5,415 nucleotides of DNA, taken from positions 1 through 5,415 of the forward strand of contig JAPKCR010000211.1 in the NCBI GenBank assembly GCA_026421135.1, in the 5' to 3' direction. The stretch's first letter is position 1, and each line of letters opens with the position of its first letter. The position numbers were made by a program, and so were the translations under genes. A model generated the notes under the pieces. That model was not told the DNA's origin. It searched no databases and saw nothing but the letters and a program-made list of their open reading frames with translations. Below are positions 1 to 5,415 of the stretch, piece after piece. The stretch comes from Sulfitobacter sp. GTDB lineage: Bacteria; Pseudomonadota; Alphaproteobacteria; Rhodobacterales; Rhodobacteraceae.

Positions 1-200
1 TCTGCCACCCTTGTTAGTTAGAGGCGCTACAGGGGCTGGGTGTGGGGTTAGATTAACTGTGTAGTGGGCGTTGGAAGCGCTATCTCCCTTCACGCATCAA
101 TTTCAAGCTAAACCGTGCCGCTGCTCTCGCTGGGTGGCGTCAATTATTGAGCGCCTGGATTTCGATTGTCCCCATCAATCTGATGCTTGCAATCATTAGT

Positions 201-228
201 CTGACAGTGCCTCGGTAAGATTTATAAG
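201..228 (+). promoter_or_regulatory. Candidate sigma70-like promoter far upstream of coxC
   Basis: CTGACA at 201-206 differs from the TTGACA -35 consensus by one base. TATAAG at 223-228 differs from the TATAAT -10 consensus by one base. The spacer is 16 bases. This is the best-matching promoter pair I found in the first 511 bases. Transcription would start near 235, leaving a leader of roughly 275 bases before the coxC-like start at 512. That is long, so either the leader is regulatory or a nearer promoter is used, for example around the TATAAA at 486-491, which lacks a well-spaced -35. Prediction rests on hexamer match only. Confidence 0.35.
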
Positions 229-407
229 ACTGCGGTCCAGGATTATACGCAAGAGGCGCACCGGAACAAACCAGCACGCCAACACAGATAATTTTCGGCA
301 CTTAGTTTATAAAGTGAAGTTCCCGTTGGCCTCTAGTACTCCCGAAAGCCATGCCGCCTGCTCGGTGTGTCTTGTCCGGTCACAAGCGCACTCATATAGG
401 CGGTAAA

Positions 408-424
408 ATGCCTGTAAGTGGCAT
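408..424. promoter_or_regulatory. Short inverted repeat upstream of coxC
   Basis: ATGCC (408-412) and GGCAT (420-424) form a perfect 5-bp dyad around a 7-base centre. A competing pairing, AAGTG (416-420) with CACTT (431-435), overlaps it. The site lies about 90 bases before the coxC-like start, where it could be an operator or a weak RNA hairpin in the leader. Dyads this short occur by chance, so this is a description of what is visible rather than a functional claim. Confidence 0.2.
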
Positions 425-511
425 CTGGCACACTTGGTTGATGGCGTAAGATTGAGTTGATAGCCGATCTTATTGGTTTGATTTGTATAAAATTTGGTGC
501 ATACAAGCGAC

Positions 512-1633
512 ATGGAATTCCTAGTCGTTAGCCATAACACTGCGCTTGTCATCGCATCGATCGTAGTTGCCTTTATCGCAGGCTTCACGGGTTTGACGTT
601 GTCCAAGGATCTTTCCAAGCAAAGCGTTTTGCGACGCAAAGCGTCAATAGCAATGTCAGCTGTCGCTTTGGGCGGTGGTATCTGGTCGATGCATTTCGTG
701 GCAATGCTTGGCATTCAGATGCCCATCCTATTTTATTATGATGCGGCGATAACGCTCGCGTCCGCTTTGCTGGCTATTCTTATTGTGGGGACGGCTTTGC
801 TGTTGCTGCACTTTCGCCAACGGACACCTTTCACCTTGTCTGCGGCAGGCGCGTTGGTTGGATTTGGAATTCTGGCGATGCATTATGTGGGCATGGTCGG
901 TCTGCAATTGTGCCGCGCGGTCTATACACCTTCAGGTATTCTTATGGCCGTGGTGTCTGCTGTATTGCTTTGTATTGCCGCGTTCTGGATTGCGTATGGT
1001 CAACGTACAAATCGCAATATTTTGTTTGGAACGTTGTGCTTTGGGGCCGCAGTCAGCGCTGTTCATTTTGTTGCCATGGCTGGGACCAATTTTGTCGTTG
1101 TTCCGACTTTGAATGAATTCGGCCCAGTCATGAGTAACAAAACGCTCGCGATGGGCGTTATCTTATCAAGCTTTGTCATCTTTGGCGCTTTCCTCTGGAT
1201 GGGAGTGACGTTCCTTGATCCGGTCACGCCCCAAGCGGTGGAACCTTCTGTGGTTTTGGCGAGTGCCTACAAGGTGCCCACTTTGTCAGCAACTGTACTT
1301 ATAGCTTTACGCATTCCTTGCGAACGCAATGGGGTTACGCAATTGATTGATCCCGCTCAGGTCGCGTTTGTGCGCGCCGAAGGCCATTACACCAAGGTTT
1401 ACACCCTGAAAGAACAACACTTCTGCGCTTGGCCAATCACCGAGGCGTTTAAGCGGCTGGATGGGGCTGGGTTTATCAAAACCCACCGAAGCTATTTGGT
1501 GAACCCAAAGCTGGTCGAGCATTTTGAGCGGCTAAAAGACAACGGTATTTGTCGCTTTAGCGACGCCAAGCTGCCCTCTGTTCCGGTCAGCCGCTCGAAT
1601 TTAAAGCTCGTCCACGACGCATTGGGTCTTTAG
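512..1633 (+). CDS. coxC: MHYT-LytTR membrane transcriptional regulator, CoxC-like
   Basis: A 373-residue one-component regulator with a membrane sensor and a DNA-binding output. Residues 1 to about 235 are strongly hydrophobic and carry three MHYT-type motifs: MHFVAM (60-65), MHYVGM (123-128) and VHFVAM (184-189), as expected of the six- to seven-helix MHYT domain. That domain has been proposed to bind copper through its Met and His residues and sense O2, CO or NO. Residues about 275-370 form a LytTR domain, with FVRAEGHYTKVYT (286-298), HRSYLVNP (325-332) and VPVSRS (357-362). CoxC and CoxH of O. carboxidovorans share this architecture; the position directly before coxM favours CoxC. The likely role is CO-responsive control of coxMSL, an inference from family and context. 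The start is uncertain: ATG at 512 is preferred, but in-frame GTG (497) and TTG (494) exist and none has a clear Shine-Dalgarno sequence. A 135-base gap follows, with no clear terminator. Confidence 0.85.
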   Translation: MEFLVVSHNTALVIASIVVAFIAGFTGLTLSKDLSKQSVLRRKASIAMSAVALGGGIWSMHFVAMLGIQMPILFYYDAAITLASALLAILIVGTALLLLHFRQRTPFTLSAAGALVGFGILAMHYVGMVGLQLCRAVYTPSGILMAVVSAVLLCIAAFWIAYGQRTNRNILFGTLCFGAAVSAVHFVAMAGTNFVVVPTLNEFGPVMSNKTLAMGVILSSFVIFGAFLWMGVTFLDPVTPQAVEPSVVLASAYKVPTLSATVLIALRIPCERNGVTQLIDPAQVAFVRAEGHYTKVYTLKEQHFCAWPITEAFKRLDGAGFIKTHRSYLVNPKLVEHFERLKDNGICRFSDAKLPSVPVSRSNLKLVHDALGL

Positions 1634-1643
1634 GCTTTCGCAG

Positions 1644-1726
1644 TTCGAGCAGTCTGAGGCGCATTTCGTGCAAAATCGCGATCACTTCGTTGATAAACGC
1701 AAGCGCCTGCATCCCGCTTCGTACAA
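1644..1726 (+). promoter_or_regulatory. Periodic TTCG direct repeats, candidate LytTR (CoxC) binding array
   Basis: The word TTCG begins at 1644, 1665, 1686 and 1718, giving steps of 21, 21 and 32 bases, that is about two, two and three helical turns, all on one DNA face. A fifth copy at 1637 is out of phase. The extended copies are TTCGAGCAG, TTCGTGCAA, TTCGTTGAT and TTCGTACAA. LytTR regulators such as AgrA bind pairs of roughly 9-bp direct repeats separated by about 12 bp, the same 21-bp period. TTCGTTGAT also resembles the published C-G-T-T core, while the others match it less well. An 8-bp palindrome, ATCGCGAT, sits at 1675-1682 between the second and third copies. The array lies between the regulator gene and coxM. 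That it is the regulator's target is an inference. Confidence 0.4.
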
Positions 1727-1748
1727 TCATTAATTCTTAACTTGATTG
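1722..1748 (+). promoter_or_regulatory. Candidate coxMSL promoter -10 box and overlapping dyad
   Basis: TACAAT (1722-1727) matches the -10 consensus TATAAT at five of six positions. No -35-like hexamer lies 15-19 bases upstream (about 1697-1706 reads CGCAAGCGCC), as often seen at activator-dependent promoters. The TTCGTTGATAAA copy at 1686-1697 would abut the -35 position. A start near 1734 would give a 5' leader of about 35 bases before coxM. CAATCA (1724-1729) and TGATTG (1743-1748) form a 6-bp inverted repeat around this point and could be an operator. The call rests on one hexamer plus context. Confidence 0.3.
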
Positions 1749-1755
1749 CGGAAAC

Positions 1756-1761
1756 GGGAGG
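1756..1761 (+). promoter_or_regulatory. Ribosome binding site of coxM
   Basis: GGGAGG, with a 7-base spacer to the ATG at 1769. It decides the start: the reading frame is open back to a TTG at 1742, but this site and the family-typical N-terminus both point to 1769. Confidence 0.85.
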
Positions 1762-1768
1762 CGAAGCA

Positions 1769-2623
1769 ATGATACCAGCAGCGTTTGAGTACTACAGGCC
1801 GACAGACATGGCAGGCGTAATCGCCTTGCTTCAAGAACATGGAGATGATGCGCGGGTGATCGCGGGTGGGCACAGTCTGATCCCGATGATGAAGCTGCGG
1901 ATGGCCGAGGTTCCGCATCTGATTGATTTGCAAGCAATTGAGGGGCTTAACGGGATCACAATTACAGGGGGCACCATTAAGATCGGCGCGATGATTACTC
2001 AGCACGAGATCATCAATTCTGCAGAGATGGAAAAGGTCGCCCCAATCATGAAAGAGGCAGCCCTGCAAATTGCAGACCCACAGATCCGTTACATGGGCAC
2101 CGTGGGTGGCAACGTCGCAAACGGGGATCCTGGCAACGACATGCCTGGCCTGATGCAATGCCTGAACGCACAGTTTCACCTCGTTGGCCCTGACGGGGAC
2201 CGAGTGGTCGATGCGCGCGATTTCTACGAGGCCGCCTACATGACCGAGCGGGAAGACGAAGAGGTCCTGACTGCTGTGAGCTTTACAGCCCCCGTCGGTG
2301 GCTTCGCCTATGAAAAACAAAAGCGCAAAATTGGTGATTACGCCACCGCCGCTGCAGCAGTGCAGATTTCGAAAGAGGGCGACAAAGTCGGTGCGGCCTC
2401 AATCGCGATGACCAACCTCAGCGATACACCGGTCTGGTCTGAAGGCGCAGGCGCGGCACTCGTTGGCACAGCCTGCGATGAAGCGGCCGTGAAAGCTGCC
2501 GTCACCGCCATGCTGGGTGACATCGATCCAACAGAAGACAACCGCGGCCCTGTCGCATTCAAACGCCACGTCGCTGGTATCGTTCTTGGCCGCGCCATCG
2601 CGCGCGCTTGGTCACGGGCATAG
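1769..2623 (+). CDS. coxM: Aerobic CO dehydrogenase medium subunit (FAD-binding)
   Basis: Flavoprotein subunit of molybdenum CODH. It takes electrons from the iron-sulfur clusters of CoxS onto FAD and hands them to the respiratory chain; in characterised enzymes it works in a dimer of LMS trimers at the inner face of the cytoplasmic membrane. The 284 residues are close to the 288 I recall for O. carboxidovorans CoxM. The N-terminal FAD domain carries both signature loops of the vanillyl-alcohol-oxidase-like fold: AGGHS at 32-36 and TVGG at 111-114, followed by [10 protein letters not shown]. These are the same residue positions as the 32-36 and 111-114 motifs described for the Oligotropha subunit. 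The C-terminal half (about 178-275) fits the CO dehydrogenase flavoprotein C-terminal domain. First gene of the coxMSL unit; coxS starts 13 bases after its TAG. It has no signal peptide. Function is assigned with high certainty because the form I coxL is adjacent. Confidence 0.96.
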   Translation: MIPAAFEYYRPTDMAGVIALLQEHGDDARVIAGGHSLIPMMKLRMAEVPHLIDLQAIEGLNGITITGGTIKIGAMITQHEIINSAEMEKVAPIMKEAALQIADPQIRYMGTVGGNVANGDPGNDMPGLMQCLNAQFHLVGPDGDRVVDARDFYEAAYMTEREDEEVLTAVSFTAPVGGFAYEKQKRKIGDYATAAAAVQISKEGDKVGAASIAMTNLSDTPVWSEGAGAALVGTACDEAAVKAAVTAMLGDIDPTEDNRGPVAFKRHVAGIVLGRAIARAWSRA

Positions 2624-2628
2624 AGGAG
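2623..2628 (+). promoter_or_regulatory. Ribosome binding site of coxS
   Basis: GAGGAG, with an 8-base spacer to the ATG at 2637. It begins on the last base of the coxM stop codon, which suggests coupled translation. The coxS frame is open upstream into coxM, and this site settles 2637 as the start. Confidence 0.8.
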
Positions 2629-2636
2629 AAATAAAC

Positions 2637-3131
2637 ATGTCAAACAAGATGCACGTCAATCTCAACGTCAACGGCGAAGATCACGAATTCCTCGCTGAAC
2701 CGCGCGAACTGCTTATCTACGCGTTGCGGGAAAAGCTCAACATCACTGGTCCACACGTCGGCTGTGAAACGTCCCATTGTGGGGCCTGCACGGTCACGAT
2801 GAACGGCAAGTCTGTGAAATCCTGCACCGTTTTTGTGGCACAAGCCGACGGCGCTCATGTCACTACCATCGAAGGGCTCGGCAACCCAGACGCGCTGCAC
2901 GTCCTGCAAGAAAACTTCAAAGAACACCACGGTCTTCAGTGCGGTTACTGTACACCGGGCATGATCACGCGCGCAGCTAAGCTGCTGGAAGAAAATCCAA
3001 ACCCGACCGAAGCAGACGTCCGCTTCGGCATTGCCGGCAACATTTGTCGCTGCACGGGCTACCAAAACATCGTGAAATCAATTCTTTCAGCAGCGTCTGA
3101 GATGAATGCAGCCAAGGAGGCGGCGCAATGA
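2637..3131 (+). CDS. coxS: Aerobic CO dehydrogenase small subunit (2x[2Fe-2S])
   Basis: Iron-sulfur subunit of molybdenum CODH, carrying electrons from the Mo-Cu site in CoxL to FAD in CoxM. The 164 residues compare with 166 recalled for O. carboxidovorans. All eight cluster cysteines are present. The plant-ferredoxin-type N-terminal domain has C43, C48, C51 and C63 (CETSHCGAC, then SC), binding the distal cluster near FAD. The helical C-terminal domain has C102, C105, C137 and C139 (QCGYC and ICRCTGY), binding the cluster next to the molybdopterin. This arrangement is shared by the xanthine oxidase family, so the gene order and adjacent form I coxL make the specific call. The last four bases overlap coxL (ATGA), so the two are almost certainly translationally coupled. 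No missing residue or disruption is seen. In other systems it is an obligate part of the LMS heterotrimer. Confidence 0.97.
   Translation: MSNKMHVNLNVNGEDHEFLAEPRELLIYALREKLNITGPHVGCETSHCGACTVTMNGKSVKSCTVFVAQADGAHVTTIEGLGNPDALHVLQENFKEHHGLQCGYCTPGMITRAAKLLEENPNPTEADVRFGIAGNICRCTGYQNIVKSILSAASEMNAAKEAAQ
3114..3120 (+). promoter_or_regulatory. Ribosome binding site of coxL
   Basis: AAGGAGG, a near-perfect Shine-Dalgarno sequence inside the 3' end of coxS, 7 bases before the coxL ATG at 3128. It is the strongest of the sites in this window. It fits the ATGA stop-start overlap and a high need for the large catalytic subunit. Confidence 0.85.
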
Positions 3132-5415
3132 AGGACGAAATCACACGCGAAGAACGGGTAGCTGGCCTTAAGGGCATGGGTTGCTCGCGCAAGCGGGTCG
3201 AAGATGCACGCTTCACCCAAGGCAAGGGCAACTACGTCGATGACATCAAACTGCCCGGCATGTTGCACGGCGATTTTGTGCGCTCGCCCTATGCCCACGC
3301 GCGGGTAAAGTCGATTAACATCGAAGCTGCAATGGCGCTACCTGGTGTCGTCGCGGTTCTGACAGCCAAAGACCTTGAACCGTTGAACCTGCACTGGATG
3401 CCCACGCTGGCTGGCGACAAACAGATGGTGTTAGCCGACGGTAAGGTCTTGTTCCAAGGCCAAGAGGTCGCCTTTGTCGTGGCCAACGACCGTTACATCG
3501 CGGCCGACGCGGTTGAATTGGTCGAGGTGGATTACGAAGAACTCGAAGTCATCGTCGATCCATTTAAATCCCTGCAATCGGATGTCGTCCTTCGTGAGGA
3601 TTTAGTGGCCGAAGACGGATCAATCCCCAACGGTGCGCACGGCCCACGCAAGCACCCCAATCACATCTTCACGTGGGAAGCCGGCGAAGAAGAAGCCACC
3701 AATCAAGTGATCGACAACGCCGATGTCGTTGCCACTGAAGAAATGTACTATCACCGCACCCACCCTTGCCCGCTTGAGACCTGCGGTTCTGTTGCGTCGA
3801 TGGACAAAGTGAACGGCAAACTGACCCTTTGGGGCACTTTCCAAGCCCCGCATGTGGTGCGCACGGTTGCATCACTGCTGTCAGGTATTGAAGAGCATAA
3901 TATCCGTGTCGTTTCCCCTGATATCGGTGGTGGGTTTGGCAACAAAGTTGGCGTTTATCCCGGCTATGTCTGCTCAATCGTAGCATCTATCGTCACAGGC
4001 GTTCCTGTAAAATGGGTCGAGGACCGGATGGAAAACCTTATGTCCACTGCCTTCGCCCGCGATTACTGGATGAAGGGTAAGATCAGCGCCACCAAAGAGG
4101 GCAAGATCACTGGGCTGCATTGCCACGTCACAGCCGATCACGGCGCGTTTGATGCTTGTGCAGACCCGACCAAGTTCCCCGCGGGTTTCATGAACATCTG
4201 TACGGGATCCTATGACATTCCCGTCGCCTATCTTGGCGTTGACGGTGTCTACACCAACAAGGCCCCGGGCGGCGTTTCATACCGGTGTTCATTCCGCGTC
4301 ACTGAGGCTGTGTATTTCATTGAACGCATGATCGAAGTCCTCGCGATTGAACTCAACATGGACCCCGCAGAGCTGCGCTCGATCAACTTCATCAAGAAAG
4401 AGCAGTTTCCATATACGGCTGCCCTTGGTTGGGAATACGACTCCGGCGACTATCAAACCGCGTGGGATAAAGCGTTGTTGGCCGTCGACTACAAAGGCCT
4501 ACGTGCTGAACAGGCCGAACGGGTCGAGGCCTTCAAGCGCGGCGAAACGCGCAAGGTCATGGGCATCGGTCTGTCCTTCTTCACCGAGATCGTCGGCGCG
4601 GGACCTGTCAAGAACTGCGACATCCTTGGAATGGGCATGTTTGACAGCTGCGAAATCCGCATCCACCCAACAGGATCGGCCGTCGCGCGGCTTGGGACGA
4701 TCAGCCAAGGCCAAGGCCACGCCACGACCTTCGCTCAAATCCTCGCGACCGAGATTGGCCTGTCTGCTGAAAGCATCACGATTGAGGAAGGCGACACCGA
4801 TACAGCGCCTTACGGTCTGGGTACCTATGGCTCTCGTTCCACTCCAGTTGCGGGTGCAGCAGCAGCTATGGCAGGTCGCAAAATCCGTGCCAAGGCGCAG
4901 ATGATTGCGGCCTATCTGCTAGAAGTTCACGACAACGACGTGGAGTTCGACGTGGATCGGTTCGTCGTCAAAGGATCGCCTGAGCAGTTCAAGACAATGA
5001 AGGAAATCGCTTATGCTGCCTACAATCAGGCCATTCCAGGGCTTGAGCCAGGTCTTGAGGCGGTCAGCTACTACGATCCGCCCAACATGACCTATCCGTT
5101 CGGCGCTTATGTCTGCGTCATGGACATCGACGTCGACACCGGTGTTCCAGAAATCCGCCGCTTCTATGCGCTGGATGATTGCGGCACGCGGATCAACCCG
5201 ATGATCATTGAGGGTCAAATCCATGGTGGCCTGACTGAAGCTCTCGCCGTCGCGTTGGGGCAAGAGATTGCTTATGACGACATGGGCAACGTCAAAACGG
5301 CCACGTTGATGGACTTCTTCCTGCCGACAGCTTGGGAAGTGCCAAACTACGAGACCGACTTTACTGTCACACCAAGCCCGCATCACCCGATTGGGGCTAA
5401 GGGCGTTGGCGAAAG
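3128..5415 (+). CDS. coxL: Form I aerobic CO dehydrogenase large subunit (Mo-Cu), partial
   Basis: Catalytic subunit that oxidises CO plus water to CO2, two protons and two electrons at a copper-sulfur-molybdenum site on molybdopterin cytosine dinucleotide. The window holds 762 codons plus two bases; the O. carboxidovorans protein is about 809 residues, so about 47 C-terminal residues are missing. Form I is shown by SYRCSFR at 384-390, matching AYXCSFR except for Ser in place of Ala; form II proteins have AYRGAGR. The copper-ligand cysteine is C387 (C388 in Oligotropha). Other Mo-site residues are Q239 in GTFQAPH, GGGFGNK (267-273), QGQGH (527-531) and the base-like glutamate E762 in GAKGVGE, just inside the window edge. 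Every landmark is offset by one from Oligotropha, so no internal indel between them is suggested. The frame is intact. It overlaps coxS by four bases. The maturation genes coxDEFG usually follow but lie outside. Confidence 0.97.
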   Translation, partial: MKDEITREERVAGLKGMGCSRKRVEDARFTQGKGNYVDDIKLPGMLHGDFVRSPYAHARVKSINIEAAMALPGVVAVLTAKDLEPLNLHWMPTLAGDKQMVLADGKVLFQGQEVAFVVANDRYIAADAVELVEVDYEELEVIVDPFKSLQSDVVLREDLVAEDGSIPNGAHGPRKHPNHIFTWEAGEEEATNQVIDNADVVATEEMYYHRTHPCPLETCGSVASMDKVNGKLTLWGTFQAPHVVRTVASLLSGIEEHNIRVVSPDIGGGFGNKVGVYPGYVCSIVASIVTGVPVKWVEDRMENLMSTAFARDYWMKGKISATKEGKITGLHCHVTADHGAFDACADPTKFPAGFMNICTGSYDIPVAYLGVDGVYTNKAPGGVSYRCSFRVTEAVYFIERMIEVLAIELNMDPAELRSINFIKKEQFPYTAALGWEYDSGDYQTAWDKALLAVDYKGLRAEQAERVEAFKRGETRKVMGIGLSFFTEIVGAGPVKNCDILGMGMFDSCEIRIHPTGSAVARLGTISQGQGHATTFAQILATEIGLSAESITIEEGDTDTAPYGLGTYGSRSTPVAGAAAAMAGRKIRAKAQMIAAYLLEVHDNDVEFDVDRFVVKGSPEQFKTMKEIAYAAYNQAIPGLEPGLEAVSYYDPPNMTYPFGAYVCVMDIDVDTGVPEIRRFYALDDCGTRINPMIIEGQIHGGLTEALAVALGQEIAYDDMGNVKTATLMDFFLPTAWEVPNYETDFTVTPSPHHPIGAKGVGE

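Larger units (their letters stand above)
1..511. other. Upstream region without a recognisable gene
   Basis: No coding region can be supported here. All three forward frames hit stops within the first 65 bases, and stops recur on both strands. A forward frame starting at base 2 stays open only to the TAG at 62-64, about 20 codons without recognisable similarity, so an upstream gene tail is possible but unproven. The stretch looks more AT-rich than the coxMSL part and contains a possible promoter (201-228), a second TATAAA box at 308-313 with no fitting -35, another TATAAA at 486-491, and a short dyad at 408-424. I see no tRNA, rRNA, terminator or mobile-element end. In O. carboxidovorans the gene before coxC is coxB; nothing resembling another cox gene is visible here. 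Confidence 0.6.

Noticed and set aside
1..64. Tail of an upstream gene entering from the left edge
   Set aside because: Only about 20 open codons in one frame, with no recognisable similarity; too little to call.
190..198. CAATCATTA at 190-198, repeated at 1724-1732
   Set aside because: One 9-base match between two intergenic regions of this size is expected by chance about a quarter of the time, and the flanks do not match.
307..714. A 135-codon open frame on the - strand overlapping the start of the coxC-like gene
   Set aside because: Half of it is antisense to the well-supported MHYT coding region, its product resembles no family I know, and no ribosome binding site is evident.
1657..1708. 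AGGCGC (1657-1662) and GCGCCT (1703-1708) as a terminator stem after coxC
   Set aside because: Only 6 bp with a 40-base loop and no T-run. The same hexamer also appears at 22-27 and 254-259, so it is probably a common word in this genome.
1742..1768. A nine-codon extension of coxM from a TTG at 1742
   Set aside because: The strong GGGAGG site sits just before the ATG at 1769, and starting there puts AGGHS and TVGG at the residue numbers known for CoxM.
1730..2320. A 196-codon open frame on the - strand across coxM
   Set aside because: It is antisense to coxM, whose FAD motifs and length are unambiguous; the product is rich in Cys and His, as shadow frames often are.
4347..4904. A 185-codon + strand frame inside coxL
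   Set aside because: It is out of frame with conserved CoxL sequence, and the product is Ser/Arg/Pro-rich low-complexity, typical of a shifted frame in GC-rich coding DNA.
4919..5386. A 155-codon - strand frame inside coxL
   Set aside because: It lies fully antisense to conserved CoxL sequence, with no recognisable domain or start signal.
3128..5415. A form II (putative) CODH, xanthine dehydrogenase or nicotine dehydrogenase large subunit
   Set aside because: The CSFR active-site loop with the copper-ligand cysteine and near-continuous similarity to Oligotropha CoxL exclude these relatives, which lack that cysteine.

Overview
The window carries the front half of an aerobic carbon monoxide dehydrogenase (CODH) locus, all on the + strand: a membrane MHYT-LytTR regulator (coxC-like), then the structural genes coxM, coxS and coxL in the canonical order. 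The coxL gene runs off the right edge about 47 codons before its expected end. From memory of the Oligotropha (Afipia) carboxidovorans proteins, all three subunits match the form I (molybdenum-copper) enzyme nearly residue for residue at their cofactor motifs. Offsets are zero in CoxM and a constant one residue in CoxL. The moderate GC content, the very conserved form I sequence and the coxC-M-S-L order suggest an alphaproteobacterium. A marine roseobacter (Rhodobacterales) is my best guess, but that is an inference.

Layout: 1-511 has no gene I can support. It holds a fair sigma70-like promoter near 201-228 and a small dyad at 408-424. The coxC-like gene occupies 512-1633. A 135-base gap (1634-1768) separates it from coxM and carries an unusual array of TTCG words, four of them spaced 21, 21 and 32 bases apart, ahead of a TACAAT -10-like box. 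Then come coxM (1769-2623), coxS (2637-3131) and coxL (3128 to beyond the end), tightly packed with a strong ribosome binding site before each. The coxS stop and coxL start overlap as ATGA.

How the genes work together: CoxM (FAD), CoxS (two [2Fe-2S] clusters) and CoxL (Mo-pterin with copper) form the (LMS)2 enzyme that oxidises CO to CO2 and passes electrons into the respiratory chain. The regulator has a three-motif MHYT membrane sensor, proposed in the literature to bind copper and sense diatomic gases, fused to a LytTR DNA-binding domain. LytTR proteins classically bind paired direct repeats about 21 bp apart, so the 21-bp array just upstream of coxM is an attractive candidate target. The system is known. 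The most original signals here are that repeat array, a serine for the usual alanine in the form I active-site signature, and a degenerate third MHYT motif.
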